From: Candidatus Latescibacterota bacterium
Lineage (GTDB): Bacteria; Latescibacterota; UBA2968; UBA8231
Length of the DNA stretch: 64,000 nt
Assembly (NCBI GenBank): GCA_007136405.1
Contig: SLHA01000021.1
Coordinates: 58,104-122,103 of the forward strand
Reading direction: 5' to 3'
The notes beneath the pieces were generated by a model, which was given only the letters and a program-made list of their open reading frames with translations, had not been told where the DNA came from and did not search any database. Positions 58,512-64,000 of the stretch are shown in pieces; position 1 is the first letter of the stretch; the number at the start of each line of letters is the position of its first letter. The translations under genes and the position numbers were made by a program.

Positions 58512-60827
58512 ATGGCAAAACAGGTGGGGCTCACGCGTACCCAGGTGTCGCGTGCCCTGCGCACCTTCATCGGCGCCAGCGGCATCTGGGGCATATGGGG
58601 CCAGGCCGGGGGCATCGGCACTGCCGTGTTCACCGGGTTCGCGCTGCGGCTCGGGGCGGACGGGTCATTCATCGCCCTGTTCACGTCGATCGCGTATTTC
58701 CTGGCTCTGTCCCAGTTTCTGTCGCCGTTGCTCAGCCGCCGGATCAGAAATCCCAAACGGTTCATCCTGAAGGTTGGGTTTCTGGAGATCCTGTTCCGTT
58801 TCCTGATCGTCCTCATTCCGTTTTTGTTTCCGGCACCGCTGCGGCTGACCGCCCTCGTGGCACTGGTGGGTGTCGGGCTTCTGTGCGGTTACACCATATC
58901 GCCGTTCTATGGGACATGGGTGGCCAACACCGTGCCGGAGAACATCCGCGCCCGCTTCATCAGTCATCAGACCATCGTCAGTACGATACTGGCCATGATA
59001 GCCGGTTTTCTCATCGGCCAGTTCCTGGATCTGTTTCCCGATGAACGAAAGATCGAGGCATTTGTCTGGGTCTTCACGTTCGGTGCCGCCTGCGGTTGGC
59101 TGGGGTATGGTATCCTCGGCCGGGCACCTTACCCTGCCGATACGGCCGAAACCGACTCACACTCCGGCAGCCATGGGCTGAGCGCGCTGTTGCAGCCATT
59201 GCGTGACTCAGGCTTCCGCCGGGCAGTATTGTTCTACGGTATGTGGACCTTTGCCATGGGTCTGTCCGGTCCACTGTACAGCGTTTTCATGCTCGATGAA
59301 CTGGGCATCTCGTATACGCGCATATCGGTGTACAACGCGCTGTTCATGCTGACCAGCATCGGGGCGTACCGCGTCTGGGCCGTTCTCATCGACCGTTTCG
59401 GCAGCAAGGCGGTGCTACAGATCCTGGTACCCCCAGCGGTGTTCATGCCTTTGATCTGGGCCCTGAACCAACCGGGGGCCGCACATCTGGTTCCCGTTGC
59501 CATGATCGTGGGCGGAGTGTTGTATCCCGGCATTGGCGTGGCCGTCACCCCTTTGTTATACGGCCTTTTGCCGCAGGGCTCGCGGCGGACCGTATACCTG
59601 GCCTCGTGGTCCGTGGCCGTCAATATGCTGGGTGCCCTGGGCCCGTTAACGGCCGCCGCGCTGGTCAGACTACTGCAGGACGTCCGGGTCGAACTGCCTG
59701 GACTCTCTCTGGGACACCTGCAGCTCATCTTCCTCGTCGGGGTGTGCTGCAGGACCATTCCGGTCATCATCTTGAGAAAGGTGCAGGACGGCAAAGGCAT
59801 CTCCTCCCGCTACCTGCTGTCCCAGCTGCTTCGTGGCAATCTCCTCAGCTACGCATACAACGCCGTGATCTACCACATGGCCGCAGCGGAAGACCGTCGC
59901 GCCCGAGCCGCTTACCGGCTGGGAAAGTCCGGCAATCCGCTGGCCGTGGAACAACTCATACAAGCCTTGAGCGACGCCAGCCCCCGGGTCCGCAGCAGTG
60001 CTGCGCGAGCCCTTGGGGAGACGGGATCCCAACAGGCTACCGAATCCCTGCTACGTGAACTGGCTGATGGCAGCTCAGACATCCGCAGCGAAGCCGCGGA
60101 AGCCCTGGGTCGCCTGGGCCACCACCACAGCATCGACCCTTTGCTGGAAGCACTCGAGGATCCAGATCCCCGGTTGCGCATCGCTGCCATACGGGGCCTG
60201 GCCAGCATCGATCGCGAGGAAGTCAGGGAGTTGTTGTTCTGGCATTTCAGTGCCACGCTGGACCCTCTCACCGTCCCGACGCTGGTTGATGCTCTGAGCA
60301 AGATGGGCGACCAGCGGATCATCAAGAGGGCGCTGATGCATCTGGAACACTTCCCGTCCACCGCGGTTCGCCTGCAGTTGCTGGACAGCGTCTGCCAGGC
60401 ACTGGGGGCGCAGGGGCAGTTTTACCGTCTGCTCTCGTGCGATGAATCCAAGCGGATCATGGAAATCAGCCGGCTGCTGAAACGAGCCGCCAACCGGCTG
60501 TGCAGAACCACCAATCTGGATGTCAACGCCCGATCACGGCTGTCACGTCCGTGTCAGCGGTTGGTACAGGCGTACGAGGACGACAATACGGAATGGATGC
60601 TGGAATCCGTGCGCCAGATCACCGGCATCGTGCGGGACGGTCTGGCCGCTGAAGGACGGCCAGCCTACGACGTTCTCAGCGTGTTCGTGGTCATCCTGGC
60701 CATCAACAGCTTCCTGGCATCCAGCGTTCGTGCCGAAATGCCGGTCGCCCAGGAGATATTCCTGGCGGTATGTCTGAATCGTCTGGCCGGGGCCGTGCAG
60801 AAACTCGATCCTCCCCCGTCCGACTGA
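58512..60827 (+). CDS. MFS transporter fused to HEAT-repeat domain
   Basis: The 771-aa protein begins with a 12-helix-like membrane region (to about residue 440) of the MFS type. It is followed by HEAT/PBS-lyase-like repeats: YRLGKSGNPLAVEQLIQAL, ARALGETGSQQATESLLREL, AEALGRLGHHHSIDPLLEAL and IRGLASI. A further helical C-terminal domain of about 150 residues ends in a hydrophobic segment (VFVVILAINSFLAS). ADP/ATP translocase-like proteins with HEAT repeats are known, but the charged nucleotide motifs were not seen here. The substrate is unknown. Translational coupling with the PfkB kinase suggests it imports that kinase's substrate. Confidence 0.82.
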   Translation: MAKQVGLTRTQVSRALRTFIGASGIWGIWGQAGGIGTAVFTGFALRLGADGSFIALFTSIAYFLALSQFLSPLLSRRIRNPKRFILKVGFLEILFRFLIVLIPFLFPAPLRLTALVALVGVGLLCGYTISPFYGTWVANTVPENIRARFISHQTIVSTILAMIAGFLIGQFLDLFPDERKIEAFVWVFTFGAACGWLGYGILGRAPYPADTAETDSHSGSHGLSALLQPLRDSGFRRAVLFYGMWTFAMGLSGPLYSVFMLDELGISYTRISVYNALFMLTSIGAYRVWAVLIDRFGSKAVLQILVPPAVFMPLIWALNQPGAAHLVPVAMIVGGVLYPGIGVAVTPLLYGLLPQGSRRTVYLASWSVAVNMLGALGPLTAAALVRLLQDVRVELPGLSLGHLQLIFLVGVCCRTIPVIILRKVQDGKGISSRYLLSQLLRGNLLSYAYNAVIYHMAAAEDRRARAAYRLGKSGNPLAVEQLIQALSDASPRVRSSAARALGETGSQQATESLLRELADGSSDIRSEAAEALGRLGHHHSIDPLLEALEDPDPRLRIAAIRGLASIDREEVRELLFWHFSATLDPLTVPTLVDALSKMGDQRIIKRALMHLEHFPSTAVRLQLLDSVCQALGAQGQFYRLLSCDESKRIMEISRLLKRAANRLCRTTNLDVNARSRLSRPCQRLVQAYEDDNTEWMLESVRQITGIVRDGLAAEGRPAYDVLSVFVVILAINSFLASSVRAEMPVAQEIFLAVCLNRLAGAVQKLDPPPSD

Positions 60828-60921
60828 ACCATCGTCATGCGAAAGCAAGCGGCTGCCGCGCCACACATCTGAGCGGTGCCGGAGCGGCTGCCCAGGCCGA
60901 GCAACTGCGCTGCTGCCGCTA

Positions 60922-61725
60922 TCATTCGCGGGACAGGGTTTCACGGTGGCCTGCGTACAGTTCACGCGTTCGGCGCCGGTGCCACCAGTACAATCGCAGC
61001 AATTCGAGAGTATTGCGAAGGCTGCCGCTCATCAGGTTGAACCGGCTGTCGGGATCGTCGCTCCAGGTTACGGGCATGCGAGCGAGTGCGATCTGGTGGG
61101 AGGCTGCCAGCAGCAGAATCTCCACGTCAAACATGAACCCGTCCGTCCGCTGGCGCGCAAAGAGCTCACGCGCCACCTCCGCCCGGAAGAACTTGAAACC
61201 GCACTGGGTGTCCGGGTAATCCCGCAACCCCATGCCAAGACGCAGCAACCAACGGAAAAGCCGGGAACCGAGATCCCGGTACATGCGGCGCGGAACTTCG
61301 ATCCGAGTACCGGACAGGGTACGGTCTCCCACCACTCCCGGCCATTCCTCCAGCAGTTCCATGACCATATCCAGCCCGTGAATGTCCGTCTTGTAGTCAG
61401 CGTCCATAAACCCGACCACACGTCCGGCGGCTTCTTCGATCCCCCGGCGCACACTGTAGCCCTTGCCACGGTTGCCCGGATTGCGCCGGCAGCTGCAAAT
61501 CACTCGCTCCGCCGTTTCCCCGGACAGCGCTGCAGCGAAGGCCTCGGCCACCCTGGTCGTTCCGTCCCCAGATCCGTCGTCCACGACGATGATCTCGCTC
61601 ACCCACGGACGCTGAGCCAGGAACTCACAGGTACGGGTCAAGGTATAACCCAACCGTTTCTCTTCATTATAGGCGGGGATGATGATGCTCAGGTCCATCG
61701 ACCCGAATGACTGTGCGGAATTCAT
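60922..61725 (-). CDS. GT2 family glycosyltransferase
   Basis: The 267-aa enzyme begins LSIIIPAYNEEKRLGYTL and has VVDDGSGDGT, the metal-binding MDADYKTD and the acceptor-region DTQCGFKFFRAEVARELFAR. These fit dolichyl/undecaprenyl-phosphate glucosyl- or mannosyltransferase-like GT2 enzymes, which load a lipid carrier from a nucleotide sugar. No membrane helix follows the catalytic domain. It is convergent with the MFS-HEAT gene. ATG 61725 was used; ATG 61698 is possible. Confidence 0.88.
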   Translation of the reverse strand: MNSAQSFGSMDLSIIIPAYNEEKRLGYTLTRTCEFLAQRPWVSEIIVVDDGSGDGTTRVAEAFAAALSGETAERVICSCRRNPGNRGKGYSVRRGIEEAAGRVVGFMDADYKTDIHGLDMVMELLEEWPGVVGDRTLSGTRIEVPRRMYRDLGSRLFRWLLRLGMGLRDYPDTQCGFKFFRAEVARELFARQRTDGFMFDVEILLLAASHQIALARMPVTWSDDPDSRFNLMSGSLRNTLELLRLYWWHRRRTRELYAGHRETLSRE

Positions 61726-61910
61726 GAACGGTCCGCCGCATTCCGCGAGGAGGGAGGTTGGTGATGGCTTGACGTCGCGGGCGGGCTGGTTAGATTCGCG
61801 CTGCAGCGCCGCCTGGTCGGCCGCTGTCCAGGCGGTGTGTGCCCTGCACCTCTCCCCCGACCGACGCCGACGCCGCGGCTGGCGTTCAGTCTTAGACGGA
61901 GTAAAGGCCT

Positions 61911-62258
61911 ATGGCAGCCAACGATATATTCGCCCGCATCATTCGTGGTGACATCCCGGCAGATATCGTATACCGGGACGAGAATTGTATCGCCTTCCGC
62001 GACATCAACCCTCAGGCCCCCACCCACATCCTGGTGACTCCCATCAAGGATTTGTCGGGTCTGCAGACAGCCGGAGACGACGATGCCGCAGTCCTGGGAC
62101 ACCTGATGATCGTCGTCCGCAAAGTGGCTGAAATGGAAGGCATCATCGAGAGCGGCTTCCGCTGCATCATCAATGCCGGGCCGGACGGGGGGCAGGAGGT
62201 TCCCCGTCTGCACATCCATGTGTTGGGTGGCAAGCGTCTGGGAGCCATGCTGCGATGA
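61911..62258 (+). CDS. HIT family protein (histidine triad, Hint-like)
   Basis: The 115-aa protein begins NDIFARIIRGDIPADIVYRD and contains THILVTPIKDLSGL and CIINAGPDGGQEVPRLHIHV, the plan of Hint-type nucleoside phosphoramidases. The triad is incomplete: the expected HxHxH reads RLHIHV, so the first His is Arg while the middle, nucleophilic His is kept. It stands alone on the plus strand between GT2 and rplC. Confidence 0.92.
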   Translation: MAANDIFARIIRGDIPADIVYRDENCIAFRDINPQAPTHILVTPIKDLSGLQTAGDDDAAVLGHLMIVVRKVAEMEGIIESGFRCIINAGPDGGQEVPRLHIHVLGGKRLGAMLR

Positions 62259-62289
62259 TCCGGCGGCCGGTTCAGGAAAGAGACACCGC

Positions 62290-62323
62290 AGGAACGCACC
62301 ACCATGCCCGGTAATGCGTTCCT
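62290..62323. repeat. Inverted repeat between HIT and rplC genes
   Basis: AGGAACGCA (62290-62298) pairs with TGCGTTCCT (62315-62323) in the 63-nt convergent gap. It may help end both transcripts, but no T run follows on either strand. Confidence 0.4.
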
Positions 62324-62939
62324 ATCTCTTGACGATGGTCAGCAGCGCGTTTACGCCACCCGGAACCGCTCCTTTGACGAAAAGAAGGTTGCGTTCTGTG
62401 TCGACGCGTTCTATCTCCAGGCCGCTGACCGTAACCTGGCGCGCTCCCAGATGCCCGGGCATCTTTTTGCCCTTCCAGACCTTGCCGGGTGTGGTACCCT
62501 GCCCGATGGAGCCGCCGTGCCGCTGACGATCAGGCGTTCCGTGCGTGGCTTTTTTGCCGCGAAACCCGTGTCGCCGAATGACTCCGGCAAACCCTTTGCC
62601 TTTGGACCGGCCGGAAATCTTGACCGTGTCTCCGACGGCAAACTGGCTGACGTCCAGCACCTGGCCAACCTCATACGCTGCCGCGTCTCCGCGAAACTCC
62701 TGGGTGATCCGGTGGACAGGTATACCAGCCTTCTTGAACTGGCCTGCCACCGGCCGGGTAACCCGGTGTTCAGGCACAACCTCAAACGCAAGTTGCAACG
62801 CTGTATATCCGTTCTTGTCCTCGTCCCTGACCTGGACTACCGGACAGGGCCCCGCCGCAACCACCGTGACCGGAACCAGCTCGTCCCGATCATTGTATAG
62901 CTGCGTCATGCCCATTTTCCTGCCAATGAGACCCACCAT
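62322..62939 (-). CDS. rplC: 50S ribosomal protein L3 (displaced from the S10 set)
   Basis: The 205-aa protein begins VGLIGRKMGMTQLYNDRDEL and contains KGKGFAGVIRRHGFRGKKAT, THGTPDRQRHGGSIGQGTTP and GKKMPGHLGARQVTV, unmistakable for L3, which lies near the peptidyl transferase centre. It is complete, with AAGGAG 8 nt before ATG 62939. It lies about 31 kb from rpsJ-rplD, where it normally sits, and has its own promoter. No second copy is in the window. Confidence 0.97.
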   Translation of the reverse strand: MVGLIGRKMGMTQLYNDRDELVPVTVVAAGPCPVVQVRDEDKNGYTALQLAFEVVPEHRVTRPVAGQFKKAGIPVHRITQEFRGDAAAYEVGQVLDVSQFAVGDTVKISGRSKGKGFAGVIRRHGFRGKKATHGTPDRQRHGGSIGQGTTPGKVWKGKKMPGHLGARQVTVSGLEIERVDTERNLLFVKGAVPGGVNALLTIVKR

Positions 62940-62997
62940 GACCGATTCTCCTTGGATACTTCGCCTGGCCCACCATTTTTATAGATACAGAATTTTG

Positions 62998-63026
62998 AAG
63001 ATAGGCATGAATACGCTGTCCGGCAA
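62998..63026 (-). promoter_or_regulatory. Putative sigma70 promoter of rplC
   Basis: On the minus strand TTGCCG (63021-63026), a 17-bp spacer and TATCTT (62998-63003) precede rplC by about 58 nt. The -10 is identical to that of the ribosomal cluster promoter (TATCTT, also after 17 bp). Confidence 0.65.
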
Positions 63027-63038
63027 GACTGAAGCTCG

Positions 63039-63974
63039 GTGAACCACCTGGACCGCGCCGGATGCAGCCGCGTGGCCGTGATGCGAGGAGGCGCGCTGGG
63101 CGATTTCGTCCTCACACTACCCGTCCTGCAGGCATTGCGCGCCACCCACCCCGAAGCCTTCCTGACGCTTATGGCCCGGCCACAATATGCCCGCCTGGCC
63201 GCCCCCGACCGGATCATCGATTTACACGACAGCCGCCTCGCACCGCTGCATGCCGACGGCGGCCGACTGGATTCCGAGCTCCTGGAGCGACTGGCCGAAC
63301 TGGATCTGTTGATCGTCTTCACCACCACCCCGGAAGGCCCCCTGGTGGAGCATCTGCAGAGGATCGTCCAGGGCCAGGTGATCGCTGCCGACCCGCGCCC
63401 CGCTCCCCACACCTCCACGCACATCACGGAGCATCTGCTCGCCCCTCTCAGAGGCCTGGGCATTCACGCCGCAACTCCGGTACCGCGCATTCGCATCGAT
63501 GCACAGGCGCGCCGGACGGCGGAGCAAGAGCATCGTCATCACCGGCGTCCCCTCGTCATGATCCATCCAGGCAGCGGCGGACGGAAGAAATGCTGGCCGG
63601 ACGACCGGTTCGCCCGGCTGGCCGAACAGCTGCGACGGCGGGGCTGCGGAGTGCTGACGCTCGCCGGACCGGTGGAAACCCACGTCAACCAGACCAACCG
63701 TGAGCCCATGGTTCGTCCACCCGACCCGGTGGCGCTGGCCGGGTGCCTGTCCCAGGCGGATCTGTTCATCGGTAACGACGCCGGACCGGGACACGTGGCG
63801 GCGGCTGTCGGCATTCCCACGCTGACCCTGTTCGGTCCCACCAGGCCGGAGATATGGCGTCCACGGGGACCGCAAGCGCACATCATCCGGGCCCAGGCTG
63901 GCGAGCTGACCCGGCTTGGCGTAGATTCCGTCGTGCAAGCCGCAGCGTATATACTGAGGAAATCCAGTCCATAG
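63039..63974 (+). CDS. GT9 family glycosyltransferase (heptosyltransferase-like)
   Basis: The 311-aa enzyme begins at GTG 63039 and has the GT9 N-terminal motif RVAVMRGGALGDFVLTLPVL. Later it shows VMIHPGSGGRKKCWPDDRFA and SQADLFIGNDAGPGHVAAAVG, the nucleotide-sugar binding region. GT9 enzymes add heptose or related sugars to lipopolysaccharide at the inner membrane. The exact donor and acceptor are not visible from sequence. It is divergent from rplC. Confidence 0.88.
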   Translation: MNHLDRAGCSRVAVMRGGALGDFVLTLPVLQALRATHPEAFLTLMARPQYARLAAPDRIIDLHDSRLAPLHADGGRLDSELLERLAELDLLIVFTTTPEGPLVEHLQRIVQGQVIAADPRPAPHTSTHITEHLLAPLRGLGIHAATPVPRIRIDAQARRTAEQEHRHHRRPLVMIHPGSGGRKKCWPDDRFARLAEQLRRRGCGVLTLAGPVETHVNQTNREPMVRPPDPVALAGCLSQADLFIGNDAGPGHVAAAVGIPTLTLFGPTRPEIWRPRGPQAHIIRAQAGELTRLGVDSVVQAAAYILRKSSP

Positions 63975-64000
63975 GCCTACGCGCAGACATGACCGAAGAT

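Noticed and set aside
63989..64000. ATG ACC GAA GAT at the right edge as the start of another gene
   Set aside because: Only four codons are visible and there is no clear ribosome site, so it cannot be supported.

Overview
The window is a densely coded, GC-rich piece of a Gram-negative bacterial chromosome. Signs of a Gram-negative envelope are an LpoA-like TPR/periplasmic-binding protein, a GT9 heptosyltransferase-type enzyme and a TPR lipoprotein. A very short SecE (62 aa), zinc-binding forms of S4, S14, L33 and L36, two sigma54 activators and an FAD/Fe-S dehydrogenase fit a deltaproteobacterial (Desulfobacterota-like) lineage better than a gammaproteobacterial one. That placement is inference from gene content only. 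No insertion sequence, prophage, integrase or CRISPR array was seen.

Region 1 (1-10.6 kb, all minus) is a MoxR-DUF58-Bat operon with a GldA/GldF/GldG-type ABC module and a DUF4340 protein inserted in it. Transcription order is MoxR, DUF58, ABC ATPase, ABC permease, a doubled GldG-like protein, DUF4340, BatD-like, BatA-like VWA (cut by the window edge). Region 2 (10.6-18.1 kb) holds an FmdB zinc ribbon, an LpoA-like protein, a divergent ClpX-like AAA+ ATPase without the zinc domain, an NtrC-type activator with a degenerate receiver, and RlmD.

Region 3 (18.1-47.7 kb, all minus) is one information-processing supercluster of about 30 kb. It starts at a near-consensus sigma70 promoter (47692-47720). 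It reads tRNA-Gly, tRNA-Thr, rpmG, tRNA-Trp, secE, nusG, rplKAJL, rpoBC, rpsLG, fusA, tuf, then the S10, spc and alpha gene sets down to rplQ, and ends at a clear intrinsic terminator (18074-18110). The S10 set lacks rplC. That gene lies alone at 62.3-62.9 kb with its own promoter.

Region 4 (47.8-51.7 kb) carries what looks like a small sigma54 circuit. A GAF-GAF-PAS-AAA-Fis activator faces, across an A+T-rich gap, a 137-aa protein built of three identical-period CX4CX9CX2H modules. That gene has a canonical -24/-12 promoter and three copies of the palindrome TCTCA-N4-YGAGA upstream. This is the best candidate for an undescribed system in the window. GreA lies just upstream of the activator.

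Region 5 (52-64 kb) holds a small FmdB protein, an unrecognised 173-aa protein and a D-lactate dehydrogenase-like FAD/Fe-S enzyme. It continues with zapA behind a promoter plus terminator-like leader, infC with an AUU start and no rpmI-rplT, a PfkB kinase, an MFS-HEAT fusion, a GT2 glycosyltransferase, a HIT protein, the displaced rplC and a GT9 glycosyltransferase.
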